Positions 1 through 8,316 of a stretch of 64,000 nt of DNA are shown piece after piece. Each line of letters opens with the position of its first letter. The stretch's first letter is position 1. The DNA lies in the NCBI RefSeq assembly GCF_900605495.1, contig NZ_LR027603.1:745997-809996 (forward strand), in the 5' to 3' direction. The DNA is from Bacilliculturomica massiliensis. Its GTDB lineage: Bacteria > Bacillota > Clostridia > Peptostreptococcales > Anaerovoracaceae. The notes beneath the pieces are model-generated. The model made no database searches and was not told the origin of the DNA. It was given only the letters and a program-made list of their open reading frames with translations. The position numbers and the translations under genes were made by a program.

Positions 1-324
1 CCCATGGCGCAGCTTCTGGAGGTCTGCCGCAGTCACGCGGAAAAGACGGGAAGGAGGATCACCTTTGAGTATACGCTGGTGTCCGGTGTGAACGACGGGG
101 AGAAGCAGGCGGAAGAGCTGGCGGGGGTGCTCTCCGGGATGCTGTGCCACGTGAATCTGATCCCGCTGAACACCGTCAGAGAGAAGTCCTTTCGGGGCAG
201 TTCCAAGGACTATGCCAGACGGTTTCAGGCGGCGCTGGAACGCCGCGGAATTCCCGCCACCATACGGCGGGAACTGGGCGGAGACATTGATGCGGCCTGC
301 GGTCAGCTGCGCCTGAAGGCATAA
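1..324 (+). CDS. rlmN: 23S rRNA (adenine2503-C2)/tRNA methyltransferase RlmN, C-terminal part
   Basis: Radical SAM enzyme that methylates A2503 of 23S rRNA and A37 of some tRNAs. Only the last 107 codons are in the window; the gene is open at the left edge, reading ccc-atg-gcg in frame 1, so the first ATG here is internal. The visible part carries the family's C-terminal signature: FEYTLVSGVND, HVNLIPLN, then ATIRRELGGDIDAACGQLR. The Cys in DAACGQL corresponds to the resolving or mechanistic cysteine near the C-terminus of RlmN. The radical SAM CxxxCxxC cluster lies outside the window. The assignment rests on this strong C-terminal signature. Confidence 0.93.
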   Translation, partial: PMAQLLEVCRSHAEKTGRRITFEYTLVSGVNDGEKQAEELAGVLSGMLCHVNLIPLNTVREKSFRGSSKDYARRFQAALERRGIPATIRRELGGDIDAACGQLRLKA

Positions 325-332
325 GAAAATAC

Positions 333-361
333 TTGCCCATTACAGGGGGTTAGTGTATAAT
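333..361 (+). promoter_or_regulatory. sigma-A promoter of the P-loop gene
   Basis: TTGCCC (333-338), a 17-bp spacer and a perfect TATAAT (356-361), just after the rlmN stop. It probably starts a separate transcript for the P-loop gene at 419. Confidence 0.7.
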
Positions 362-418
362 TAAAGAAAAGCAACAGTCGGCAGTGCCGACCATAGAAAA
401 GAAATGGGGGCGGTCCAA

Positions 419-841
419 ATGGTTAAATTATTAGTAGGCCACAAAGGCAGCGGAAAGACAAAAAAGATGATTGATCTGGCCAACGAATGCATTGAGACGC
501 GTAATGGCAGTATCGTTTTTATAAACAAAAACCACAGACTGATGTACGATCTGAAATACAGGATCCGTGTAGTGTGCATGGAGGATTACGAGCATATCAC
601 CAACATTGACGAATATATCGGTTTTATCTACGGCATCATCAGTTCGGACCACGATATCCAGGTGATCTTTATCGACAGCATCCTGAAGCACGCCGATGTA
701 AAGATCGACGACCTGGAGGAGTTCCTGACAAGACTGGAAAAGATTTCGGAGATGTACGGTCCGGAATTTGTGGTCAGCATCAGCGCCGATCTGGAGGAGC
801 TGGGCGACTACGCAAAGAAGTTCGACATTCTGAACAACTAG
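419..841 (+). CDS. small P-loop ATP-binding protein, unknown function
   Basis: About 140 residues. The N-terminus holds a Walker A loop, GHKGSGKTKKM (residues about 7-17), and a hydrophobic strand IQVIFIDSIL around residue 82 could be the Walker B strand. No membrane segment or signal peptide is seen. Related short clostridial proteins are often labelled PilT-like or 'ATP-binding', without experimental support. The start at 419 is preferred because a GGGGGCGG ribosome site (406-413) sits 5 nt upstream; an ATG at 404 lies upstream of that site. It has its own promoter and is followed by a hairpin terminator, so it appears to be monocistronic. I do not recognise its function. Confidence 0.75.
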   Translation: MVKLLVGHKGSGKTKKMIDLANECIETRNGSIVFINKNHRLMYDLKYRIRVVCMEDYEHITNIDEYIGFIYGIISSDHDIQVIFIDSILKHADVKIDDLEEFLTRLEKISEMYGPEFVVSISADLEELGDYAKKFDILNN

Positions 842-871
842 AGACAGTTTTTTAAACAGGCAGAAACAACA

Positions 872-897
872 GGCGGTGATTCTTCACCGCCTTATCT
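872..897 (+). terminator. hairpin terminator after the P-loop gene
   Basis: Perfect 8-bp stem GGCGGTGA/TCACCGCC with a TTCT loop, followed by a moderately T-rich tail (ttatctta). Confidence 0.7.
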
Positions 898-982
898 TAT
901 GGAAATTTTTATCGACGGCAAATGCGCTGTTTCGCGGGCAGCGCCGCGCGCCGGAAGCGGCGGGCCTGCGGCGCAGTGCCGA

Positions 983-1078
983 AGACATGCAGTGCCAGAG
1001 ACATGGGTTGCCGGAGACATGCAGTGCCAGAGACATGGGTTGCCGGAGACATGCAGTGCCGGAGACATGGGGCGCCGG
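983..1078. repeat. tandem repeat, six 16-bp units (three 32-bp dimers)
   Basis: Six head-to-tail units starting AGACATG, alternating between a 'cagtgccag'-type and a 'ggttgccgg'-type ending, so the higher-order period is 32 bp. The array sits in the gap before the EamA permease gene. It is open in several frames because its unit lacks stops, which creates spurious open frames on both strands. Confidence 0.85.
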
Positions 1079-1132
1079 CGGCGTCTGCGTGGGAAATGCC
1101 GAGGCGGAGTCCGCGGCCGCGGGAGGGGAAGT

Positions 1133-2074
1133 ATGAACAGAAAGGTTGTCTCGTACGTTTTTTTCAGCGCTTTTATTTTCAGTACGATGGAGGTGGCGCT
1201 GAAAATCGGCGGCGGAAGTTTTGACCCGCTTCAGATCACTCTGATCCGGTTTTTTATCGGCGGACTGGTACTGCTTCCGCTGGCGCTGGACGATCTGCGG
1301 AAGCGTCAGGTGTCGTTGACGCGGGGCGATTACGGGTATCTGGCGTTTCTGGGGATCTTGTGTATTTGCGTCAGCATGCTTTTCTTCCAGTTTGGAGTCA
1401 TGTATTCTCACGCGTCCACAGCGGCGGTGGTCTTCTCGGTGAATCCGATGTTTACCATGCTCTTCGCCCATTTCTTTACGGAGGAAAAGCTGAATCGCAG
1501 AAAGGTGATGGCTCTGGCCGTCAGTCTGGGCGGCATCGCCGTGATGATGAACCCCTTCCATCTGGCGGAGGGAAATACGGTCCGGGGGATGGTCTGTATC
1601 GTGATGGCAGCGCTGACCTTCGGCCTTTACAGCGCGGCGGGAAAGCTGAGGATCAAACGGCTGGGCGGCTTTACGCAGACATCGGTGAGCTTTATTCTCG
1701 GTTCTGCGGTACTGGCTGTGCTCATGGGATTTATGGGACGCCCGGTGATCTCGGGGATCTCTGCGGCCAATGTGCCCATCCTGCTCTATGTGGGCGTCGT
1801 GGTGACGGGAATCGGCTATCTGCTGTATTTCAAGGCCATCGAGGCGGGCGGAGCCGCTAAGGCTTCCGTTGTCTTTTTCATTAAGCCTATGATCGCGCCG
1901 GTGATCGCGCTGGTCATTCTGCACGAAGCAATTACACTGCAGACCGTGACAGGAGTAGGGATCCTGCTGATCGGTTCTTATATAAATATGACGGATAATT
2001 CAGGCGCAGCGGCGCCGGAGGGGGGAGATACGGATGGAGACGGACACGAAGATGCGGATCGCAGAGCTGGCTGA
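1133..2074 (+). CDS. EamA/DMT-family transporter
   Basis: About 313-residue membrane protein with roughly ten hydrophobic helices, the usual size for the drug/metabolite transporter superfamily. Two EamA repeats are visible: the first begins at VVSYVFFSAFIFSTMEVALKIGG, the second near VRGMVCIVMAALTFGLYSAAGK. The second repeat ends in the typical KASVVFFIKPMIAPVIALVILHE segment. The substrate cannot be told. The reading frame is open well upstream, into the 16-bp repeat array. The ATG at 1133 is chosen because of the GGGAGGGG ribosome site and because the protein then begins directly with its first helix. The 3' end overlaps the NUDIX gene by 41 bp, which suggests coupled translation. Confidence 0.88.
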   Translation: MNRKVVSYVFFSAFIFSTMEVALKIGGGSFDPLQITLIRFFIGGLVLLPLALDDLRKRQVSLTRGDYGYLAFLGILCICVSMLFFQFGVMYSHASTAAVVFSVNPMFTMLFAHFFTEEKLNRRKVMALAVSLGGIAVMMNPFHLAEGNTVRGMVCIVMAALTFGLYSAAGKLRIKRLGGFTQTSVSFILGSAVLAVLMGFMGRPVISGISAANVPILLYVGVVVTGIGYLLYFKAIEAGGAAKASVVFFIKPMIAPVIALVILHEAITLQTVTGVGILLIGSYINMTDNSGAAAPEGGDTDGDGHEDADRRAG

Positions 2075-2666
2075 TTTTCTGCGGGACCGCAGACCGAAAA
2101 TCATGGAGACGAGACAGGAGAGCGCCGTGCTGATCCCTTTTGTGGAAAAGGACGGCGAGACGCACATTCTGTTTGAAGTGAGAAGCGACAATGTGCCGCA
2201 GCCGGGAGAGGTGTGTTTTCCGGGAGGACGGCTGGAAGGAAAAGAGAGGGCCGCAGACTGCGCGGTCAGAGAGACGAAGGAGGAACTGGGCATACCGAAG
2301 CACTGCATCAAGGTTCTGGGTCCCTTCGACATACTTCACAATTATACCAATGCAACCATTTATACCTTTATCGGAATGCTTTCTTATGAGGATGTAAAAC
2401 GCATGGAGCTGAACAGGGAAGAAGTGAAAGAGGCGTTCCTCGTGCCGGTTTCTTTCTTCACGGAAAACAGGCCCTATGTTTATAAATATGAAGTCGCGCC
2501 GCAGATCGGCGAAGATTTTCCCTACCACATGCTGGATTGTCCCGACAAGTACAATTGGAGAAAAGGCAGCTGCACGGTCCCCATTTTTCAGTATGAGGGA
2601 CGTGTCATCTGGGGAATCACGGCGCGGATTCTGTGCCACTTGCTGGAAACTCTGAAAGATGGATAA
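2034..2666 (+). CDS. NUDIX hydrolase, CoA-pyrophosphatase-like
   Basis: 210-residue cytoplasmic hydrolase. The NUDIX box is complete at about residues 63-85: GGRLEGKERAADCAVRETKEELGI, matching Gx5Ex7REUxEExGU, with the metal-binding glutamates present. The flanking PQPGEVCFPGG segment is typical of the CoA diphosphatase (NudL-like) branch, which cleaves CoA to 3',5'-ADP and phosphopantetheine. A role on CoA rather than another nucleotide is inference. A GGAGGGGGGA ribosome site lies inside the end of the upstream permease gene, so the two genes are probably co-transcribed and translationally coupled. Confidence 0.88.
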   Translation: METDTKMRIAELADFLRDRRPKIMETRQESAVLIPFVEKDGETHILFEVRSDNVPQPGEVCFPGGRLEGKERAADCAVRETKEELGIPKHCIKVLGPFDILHNYTNATIYTFIGMLSYEDVKRMELNREEVKEAFLVPVSFFTENRPYVYKYEVAPQIGEDFPYHMLDCPDKYNWRKGSCTVPIFQYEGRVIWGITARILCHLLETLKDG

Positions 2667-2676
2667 TTTTGAGGGG

Positions 2677-2706
2677 TTCTAAACCGGCTGCGGCGTCCCC
2701 TATAAT
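2677..2706 (+). promoter_or_regulatory. probable promoter of the CAP-domain protein
   Basis: Perfect TATAAT at 2701-2706 with a weak TTCTAA (2677-2682) 18 bp upstream. The transcript would have a leader of about 45 nt. Confidence 0.5.
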
Positions 2707-2756
2707 ATACGAGGGTAAGGATTAGAGAAAAAACATAAACGAGGAGGACAAGTTTT

Positions 2757-3764
2757 ATGAAATCTTTTGTCAAAAATCTATTACCCCTGGGGGCGCTGCT
2801 GGTGGCAACGGCCATGCCGGTGCAGGCACAGGCAGCGGAACAGCAAAGTACCGCATTAAACGAAATACTGAAAAGCAATATCAAATTTACCAGTCAATCA
2901 GATACATATCTCAGTCAGCTTATTTGTAAGTGGAATGGAAATCATCCGGGAAAGGACTGCGACGATCTTATTTTCGACATCGTGAACAACTGCATCAAGC
3001 CCAATCTGCCTCAGTGGCCGGAGTGGCCGGGGCAGGGAGGCGGATCGGAGCGGCCTGACGTTCCCGACGTCCCCGATGTGGAAGAGCCGGAGCAGCCCGA
3101 CGTTCCTGATGTGGAAGAGCCGGAGCAGCCCGACGTTCCTGATGTGGAAGAGCCGGAGCAGCCCGATGTTCCCGATGTGGAAGAGCCGGAACAGCCCGAC
3201 GTTCCCGATGTGGAAGAGCCGGAACAGCCTGATCTTCCCGACGTGGAAGAGCCGGAGCAGCCCGATGTTCCCGACGTGGAAGAGCCGGAACAGCCCGAGG
3301 CGCCGATCATCCCCGAGCGGCCTGAAAAGCCGGAGACTCCGGACACGGACAACGGCGGAAACCAGGGAAGCACACAGCTGGGCGCTTACCAGCAGCAGGT
3401 CGTGGATCTGGTGAATAAAGAGCGCAGAGCCGCGGGACTTTCCGAACTCAAGGTGAACGCAAAACTTTCGCAGGTAGCGGAAGTGAAAGCGGCGGATATG
3501 AGAGATAAGAATTACTTCTCCCATACTTCTCCCACCTACGGTTCCCCGTTTGACATGATGAAGCAATTTGGAATCACTTACAAGTCCGCAGGCGAGAACA
3601 TTGCAAAAGGACAGAAGACGCCGCAGTCGGTTATGAACGGATGGATGAATTCACAGGGGCACAGAGAAAACATCCTGAGTTCCAGTTATACCGAGATCGG
3701 CGTGGGTTATGTAACAGACAACAAAGGAAATACATACTGGGTACAGATGTTCATCAGACCGTAA
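2757..3764 (+). CDS. secreted CAP/SCP-domain protein with Pro-Glu-Asp repeats
   Basis: 335 residues in three parts. Residues 1-27 are a signal peptide ending AMPVQAQAA. Residues about 107-180 are a low-complexity stalk built from an 11-residue repeat, EEPEQPDVPDV, about seven times. Residues about 205-335 are a CAP domain of the bacterial YkwD type, starting QQQVVDLVNKERRAAGL. The domain contains the conserved FSHTSPTYGSPFDMM, AGENIAKG and GHRENILS segments, so the two CAP histidines and a glutamate are present. Such proteins are exported and often wall-associated; their biochemical role is poorly known. The stalk probably spans the cell wall. A strong GAGGAGG site and a promoter precede it and a strong terminator follows. 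Confidence 0.88.
   Translation: MKSFVKNLLPLGALLVATAMPVQAQAAEQQSTALNEILKSNIKFTSQSDTYLSQLICKWNGNHPGKDCDDLIFDIVNNCIKPNLPQWPEWPGQGGGSERPDVPDVPDVEEPEQPDVPDVEEPEQPDVPDVEEPEQPDVPDVEEPEQPDVPDVEEPEQPDLPDVEEPEQPDVPDVEEPEQPEAPIIPERPEKPETPDTDNGGNQGSTQLGAYQQQVVDLVNKERRAAGLSELKVNAKLSQVAEVKAADMRDKNYFSHTSPTYGSPFDMMKQFGITYKSAGENIAKGQKTPQSVMNGWMNSQGHRENILSSSYTEIGVGYVTDNKGNTYWVQMFIRP
3070..3297 (+). repeat. in-frame 33-bp coding repeat
   Basis: About seven tandem 33-bp units encoding EEPEQPDVPDV with minor variants (LPDV, EAPI at the end). Third-base differences (gac/gat, gag/gaa) are scattered between copies, so it is not a very recent expansion. Repeat number is likely to vary between strains. Confidence 0.9.
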
Positions 3765-3793
3765 CGCGCAGGCGTGAGGGCTGAATAAAAACT

Positions 3794-3846
3794 GCCCCGC
3801 CGGACAGAACTGCTTTTGGAGCAGAGTTGTCCGGCGGGGCGTTTTT
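3794..3846 (+). terminator. strong hairpin terminator after the CAP gene
   Basis: Perfect 13-bp stem GCCCCGCCGGACA/TGTCCGGCGGGGC (3794-3806, 3828-3840), extendable inward with mismatches, followed by GTTTTTAT. Confidence 0.9.
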
Positions 3847-4003
3847 ATAGCGCTGTCCCCAGCCGCCCGGCGCTCTGCTGCTCCGGCCGCAGTCTTTGAC
3901 AGACGGGCAGGGCGGATCATAGGATCCCGCCGGTCCTGCCGGACAGACGGGGATGGCGGCGCTGGGAAATATTGCGCTTTTGGGGACGGAAGGGGATGTG
4001 GTG

Positions 4004-4304
4004 TGGTATAATAGTTCCAACCATTGACTGCGGCGTTGCCGCAAGGAAGGAACTATTGCACCATAAGCAACATTGCGCCAACGGCGCCAAGTATCGAAGC
4101 TTATGGTATAATAGCCGCAGAGCGGCTATTATACTGATTCTGTGCGCGGCGGACGCCATGCGCGGATTATACCATGATGGCCTACGGCCAGTCATGGTAT
4201 AATGTCCGCAGAGCGGACATTATAGATTCTGTGCGCAGCAGACGCATGCGCGGATTATACCATGATGGCCTGCGGCCAGTCATGGTATAATGTCCGCAGA
4301 GAGT
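4004..4304. repeat. palindromic repeat array with embedded TATAAT motifs
   Basis: A gene-free stretch. Units starting ATGGTATAAT occur at 4103, 4194 and 4282 (periods 91 and 88 bp); the third copy is cut short. Each full unit holds nested palindromes: a GTATAATAGCCGC-AGA-mirror stem (TGTCCGC-AGA-GCGGACA in copy two), then GCGGATTATACCATGA facing TCATGGTATAATGTCCGC around TGGCC...GGCCA. An older diverged copy may start at 4004, where GGTATAATAGTTCC faces GGAACTATTGCACC. Because the TATAAT motifs lie in palindromes, they face both directions. It resembles a REP/MITE-like element; no open frame or transposase is present. Confidence 0.8.
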
Positions 4305-4375
4305 AAGAGTGGAGTGGTTGAGCTGGATCGCGCGGTGGAGACCGCGCGGACGGACATTTGGGAGGGAGCTTGAGG

Positions 4376-5197
4376 ATGACATTTAAAATTGGTCTGTGCC
4401 AGAGCACAACGTTGTCGGAGGATCGCAGGGAAAATCTGAAACGGGCGGCGGAGATGGTCCGGGAGGCGGCGGAGCAGGGAGCGGGGATCGTGGCTCTGCC
4501 GGAAATGTTTACGACGCCGTACACACATAAATATATTGCCATGAACAGAGAGCCGGCGGATGGAGAGACCACGGAAGCGCTGTCGTCTCTGGCGCGGGAT
4601 CTGGGGATCTGGCTGGTAGGCGGCTCCATACCGGAGGAGGAGGACGGGCGCCTGTACAATACCTGTTTTGTCTTCGGCCCGGACGGCAGTCTGGCGGGAA
4701 AGCACAGAAAGACCCATCTCTTTGACGTGGATATCAAGGGCGGGATCCGCTTTATGGAGTCGGAGATCTTTACGCCGGGGGAGCAGGTGACGGCGGTGGA
4801 TACGGATTTTGGACGGATCGGAGTGGGAATATGCTACGATGTGCGGTTTCCGGAATATTTCCGCACGCTGGCGCTCATGGACGCCAGACTGATCATCCTG
4901 CCCGCCGCGTTCAACATGACCACAGGTCCGGCCCACTGGGATCTCACTATGCGGGCCAGAGCTCTTGACAATCAGGTCTATTTCGCGGCGGTGTCACCGG
5001 CCAGAAATCCCCAGGGCCCCTATCTGGCCTATGGAAGTTCCTGTGTAGTCACTCCCTGGGGAGAATTCCTGGGGAAACTGGATGAGAGACCCGGCGTTCT
5101 GGTGTGCGATATCGACTTCGAGTATCTGCGGCAGATCAGAGAGCAGCTGCCTCTTCTGAAACAACGGCGGCCGGAGCTCTATCTGAACAGGCGCTGA
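4376..5197 (+). CDS. carbon-nitrogen hydrolase, omega-amidase (Nit2)-like
   Basis: 273-residue nitrilase-superfamily enzyme. The catalytic Glu-Lys-Cys triad is visible: Glu in IVALPEMF (about residue 42), Lys in GKHRKTHLFD (about 112), Cys in GVGICYDVRFPE (about 153). The closest functional branch is the omega-amidase, which hydrolyses alpha-ketoglutaramate or ketosuccinamate to the keto acid and ammonia; the exact substrate is inference. The ATG at 4376 is preferred over a TTG at 4358 because a GGGAGGG ribosome site (4360-4366) lies 9 nt upstream. It follows the palindromic array directly; any promoter must lie within or at the edge of that array. Confidence 0.87.
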   Translation: MTFKIGLCQSTTLSEDRRENLKRAAEMVREAAEQGAGIVALPEMFTTPYTHKYIAMNREPADGETTEALSSLARDLGIWLVGGSIPEEEDGRLYNTCFVFGPDGSLAGKHRKTHLFDVDIKGGIRFMESEIFTPGEQVTAVDTDFGRIGVGICYDVRFPEYFRTLALMDARLIILPAAFNMTTGPAHWDLTMRARALDNQVYFAAVSPARNPQGPYLAYGSSCVVTPWGEFLGKLDERPGVLVCDIDFEYLRQIREQLPLLKQRRPELYLNRR

Positions 5198-5247
5198 GCC
5201 TTGGGATCCTGCGGGGCGCGCTGGTCTGCAGCCTTGAAAACAGAAAC

Positions 5248-5276
5248 TTTACAGGAAATGGCGTATCGTGTATAAT
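5248..5276 (+). promoter_or_regulatory. strong sigma-A promoter of the BMP lipoprotein gene
   Basis: TTTACA (5248-5253), 17-bp spacer, TATAAT (5271-5276). Expected start is about 5283, giving a leader of about 78 nt. Confidence 0.82.
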
Positions 5277-5360
5277 TCCTTTAGATCGCGCGGAACTGAG
5301 AGATACAGAACAGAGAAACAGCGAAACAGCGATGACAGCGGGGCGAAGGAGCTAGGCAGA

Positions 5361-6386
5361 ATGATGAAAAAATTGCTTGTATTGCTGGCGGCCGGGATTT
5401 TGGCGGCGGGGATCTCCGCCTGCGGCGCCAATGGGGCATCTGGAGGCGAAGGACGCGCGGCGGAGGAGAGATCGTCTTCCTATGTGGTGCTGATCACAGG
5501 CACTGCCGGTCTGGGCGATCAGGGAGTGAACGACCAGCTCTGGGAAGGGATCGGGAATGCCGGCGGCGAGCTGGGGATCAGGGGCAATTATCTGGAATCG
5601 AAGACGGAAGCGGAATACGGAGAAAAGATCCGGATGGCGCTGGAGGGAGAAGCGGATCTGATCATATGCGCAGATCCGGCCATGGGGAGCGCCGCAGCGG
5701 CGGCAGCCGAGGAAAACCCCGACAGCAGATTTGTCATTTTGGACACAATAATAGAAAAGGATAACGTGGCGTGTCTCACCTGCGCCCGGGAGCAGGGAGC
5801 ATTTTTAGCAGGACTGGCTGCCGGCATGACTACGGAGACGGGGAAGGTCGCTTTTTTAGGCGGAGGTGAGACGGAGGAATCGCGCAGTCTGCTGTGGGGC
5901 TGGGAGGCCGGTGTCCGGGCTTCAGGCAGCGGGGCAGAAACATGCTGTGCTTTTGTGGAAGAGTCCGCGGGGACCGCCGCAGAGAAGGCGAAAGAACTGA
6001 TCGGACAGGGAGCGGACGTGATCTTTCAGGCGTCCGGGAGCAGCGGGGCAGAAGTGATCCGGGCCGCAGCTGAGGCGGGCGTTATGGCAGTGGGTACGGG
6101 AGAGGATCTGTCTTCACTTGCGCCGGAGCACGTGCTGTGCACGGTGACCAGGCGAAGAGACCGGGAGATCAGTCGCCTGCTCGAAAGCCTGACGTCAGAC
6201 GGCTTCTCGGGCGGGATCATAAGAGGCTCGCTGGCGGACGGATGCGTGGAGCTCAGCGACGGGGCCGGCAATCTGCCGCCGGAAGTGAGAGAAGCCGCGG
6301 ATAAGTGGAGCGCCGCCATCGCGGACGGCGCCGTAAACATCCCCGGGGATCGGGACGAGCTGGAGCGGTTTGAGCCCCAGTTATAG
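5361..6386 (+). CDS. BMP-family (PnrA/Med-like) substrate-binding lipoprotein
   Basis: 341 residues. MMKKLLVLLAAGILAAGISAC is a lipoprotein signal peptide with the cleavage cysteine in ISAC. The mature part has the basic-membrane-protein fold signals: VVLITGTAGLGDQGVNDQLWEGI, DLIICADPAMG, CLTCAREQGAFLAGLAAGMTTETGKVAFLGG and GADVIFQASGSSG. Family members bind nucleosides for ABC uptake (PnrA, BmpA) or act in regulation (Med). No permease or ATPase gene is adjacent, so it is either an orphan receptor or uses a distant transporter. The ATG at 5361 is chosen because of GAAGGAG (5345-5351) and because it starts the signal peptide. Own promoter and terminator: monocistronic. Confidence 0.85.
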   Translation: MMKKLLVLLAAGILAAGISACGANGASGGEGRAAEERSSSYVVLITGTAGLGDQGVNDQLWEGIGNAGGELGIRGNYLESKTEAEYGEKIRMALEGEADLIICADPAMGSAAAAAAEENPDSRFVILDTIIEKDNVACLTCAREQGAFLAGLAAGMTTETGKVAFLGGGETEESRSLLWGWEAGVRASGSGAETCCAFVEESAGTAAEKAKELIGQGADVIFQASGSSGAEVIRAAAEAGVMAVGTGEDLSSLAPEHVLCTVTRRRDREISRLLESLTSDGFSGGIIRGSLADGCVELSDGAGNLPPEVREAADKWSAAIADGAVNIPGDRDELERFEPQL

Positions 6387-6405
6387 AAGAACAGAAAGAA
6401 TACCG

Positions 6406-6433
6406 GGCCAGACATTGGGTCTGGCCTTCGATT
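6406..6433 (+). terminator. terminator after the BMP lipoprotein gene
   Basis: Perfect 8-bp stem GGCCAGAC/GTCTGGCC (6406-6413, 6419-6426) with a 5-nt loop, followed by ttcgatttt. Confidence 0.75.
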
Positions 6434-6503
6434 TTGGATCAAAGGATCAGAGAAGGAAGAAGGTTCCGCGTGTCTTTGGAGACCGCGGCGGATGGAGGCT
6501 GCG

Positions 6504-8291
6504 ATGGCGTTTTTACCGGTAACAAAAAAAGAAATGGAAGAACGGGGCTGGGAGCAGCCGGATTTTGTGCTGGTGACAGGAGACGCCTATGTGGATCATC
6601 CGTCTTTCGGAACGGCGATCATCAGCCGCGTGCTGGAACGGCACGGCTATAAGGTGGCGATCCTCTCCCAGCCGGATTGGAAGACGGCGGAGGATTTCCG
6701 GCGCTTCGGAAAGCCCCGTCTGGGCTTTCTGATCAACGCAGGCAATGTGGATTCCATGGTGAATCACTTTTCTGTCTTCAAACACAGACGAAGGCAGGAC
6801 AGTTATTCGCCGGGAGGAAAAACAGGCCGCAGGCCGGACCGGGCGGTGATCGTTTACAGCGGACGGGCCAGGGAGGCTTACAAGGATGTTCCCGTGATCA
6901 TCGGCGGGCTGGAAGCCAGCCTGCGCCGATTCGGGCATTATGATTACTGGGAGGACAGAGTGCGGCGCTCCATCCTGCTGGATTCCAAGGCCGATCTGCT
7001 GATCTACGGCATGGGGGAAAAAGCTGTGGTGGAGATCGCGGAGGCGCTGGATTCCGGGATCTCAGCGAGGGATATCGGCTGGATCCGGGGCACGGTGTGC
7101 CGGCGGGTCTCCGACGACACGGACCAGGACTATCTGGCGCAGGGAGACACGGCAGTGCTGCCCTCCTTCGACGAGATCTGCAGTTCACGGGAGGAGTACG
7201 CGCAGAGCTTCCTGATCCAGTATAAAAACAACGACTGGATCCTGGGAAAGCAGCTGGTGGAACGTTACGACAGCCGGCTGTGCGTGATCCAGAACCCGCC
7301 CATGGAACCGCTGTCGCAGCTGGAACTGGACGATATATACGAGCTGCCTTACGAAGGTACGTACCATCCGTCTTATGAGACGGATGGCGGCGTACCGGCC
7401 ATCCGGGAAGTGCGGTTCAGCATCGTCTCCAATCGAGGATGTTTCGGAGGCTGCGCTTTCTGCGCTCTGACCTACCATCAGGGAAGGGAGGTTCGGGCCA
7501 GAAGCAGGGAATCCATCGTCGCGGAGGCCAGACGTCTCTCTGCTCTGCCGGATTTCAAAGGCTATATCCACGATGTGGGCGGCCCCACTGCGGATTTCAG
7601 AGGGCCGGCCTGCGAAAAGCAGCTGACCGCGGGCGTGTGCAAGCACAGAGACTGTCTCTGGCCAGCTCCCTGCGGACAGATGAAGGCGGATCACAGGGAT
7701 TACCTGTCGATCCTCAGAGAACTGCGGGAGCTGCCCGGCGTAAAAAAGGTCTTCATTCGTTCCGGGATCCGCTTCGACTATGTGATGGCGGACAAGCGCG
7801 ACGATTTCCTGTGGGAGCTCTGCGAACATCATATCAGCGGGACGTTGAAAGTAGCGCCGGAGCACGTGTCTGGCAGAGTGCTGGCGAAAATGAGAAAGCC
7901 GGCGCCGGAGGTCTTTGCCGCATTTGCTGAAAAGTACAGAAAGATCAACGAAAAACTGGGAAAGAAACAGTATCTGATCCCCTATTTTATCTCATCCCAT
8001 CCGGGTTCGACGCTGCATGATGCGGTGGAACTGGCGCTCTACCTGAAAAAGAGCGGATTTGTACCGGATCAGGTGCAGGATTTTTACCCCACTCCAGGTA
8101 CGCTTTCCACCTGTATGTACTATACGGGACTCGATCCTTTTACCATGGAGGAGGTCTATGTGCCCAGAAGTATGGATGAGAAGAAGATGCAGCGCGCGCT
8201 GCTGCATTTCAATAAAAAAGAAAACAGGCCGCTGGTGGAGAAAGCTCTGAAGAAGATCGGGAGGCAGGATCTCATAAGCGTACTGCGGTAG
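6504..8291 (+). CDS. YgiQ-family radical SAM protein
   Basis: About 595 residues, the usual length for this UPF0313/YgiQ family. It starts with the conserved FLPVTKKEMEERGW and VTGDAYVDHPSFG blocks. The radical SAM cluster is SNRGCFGGCAFCAL (CxxxCxxC, about residue 316). Later family blocks are KVAPEHVSGRVL and YLIPYFISSHPGST. The substrate is unknown. The ATG at 6504 is preferred because homologues start just before FLP and a GGAGG site lies 5 nt upstream; an ATG at 6492 with a weaker site would add four residues. It is probably the first gene of an operon with the methyltransferase, 25 nt downstream. Confidence 0.88.
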   Translation: MAFLPVTKKEMEERGWEQPDFVLVTGDAYVDHPSFGTAIISRVLERHGYKVAILSQPDWKTAEDFRRFGKPRLGFLINAGNVDSMVNHFSVFKHRRRQDSYSPGGKTGRRPDRAVIVYSGRAREAYKDVPVIIGGLEASLRRFGHYDYWEDRVRRSILLDSKADLLIYGMGEKAVVEIAEALDSGISARDIGWIRGTVCRRVSDDTDQDYLAQGDTAVLPSFDEICSSREEYAQSFLIQYKNNDWILGKQLVERYDSRLCVIQNPPMEPLSQLELDDIYELPYEGTYHPSYETDGGVPAIREVRFSIVSNRGCFGGCAFCALTYHQGREVRARSRESIVAEARRLSALPDFKGYIHDVGGPTADFRGPACEKQLTAGVCKHRDCLWPAPCGQMKADHRDYLSILRELRELPGVKKVFIRSGIRFDYVMADKRDDFLWELCEHHISGTLKVAPEHVSGRVLAKMRKPAPEVFAAFAEKYRKINEKLGKKQYLIPYFISSHPGSTLHDAVELALYLKKSGFVPDQVQDFYPTPGTLSTCMYYTGLDPFTMEEVYVPRSMDEKKMQRALLHFNKKENRPLVEKALKKIGRQDLISVLR

Positions 8292-8316
8292 ACTGAAAAC
8301 AGGGGAGGAAACCGAA

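Noticed and set aside
899-1132. Upstream extension of the EamA reading frame
   Set aside because: The added residues come from the 16-bp repeat array and lie upstream of a good ribosome site and normal N-terminus at 1133.
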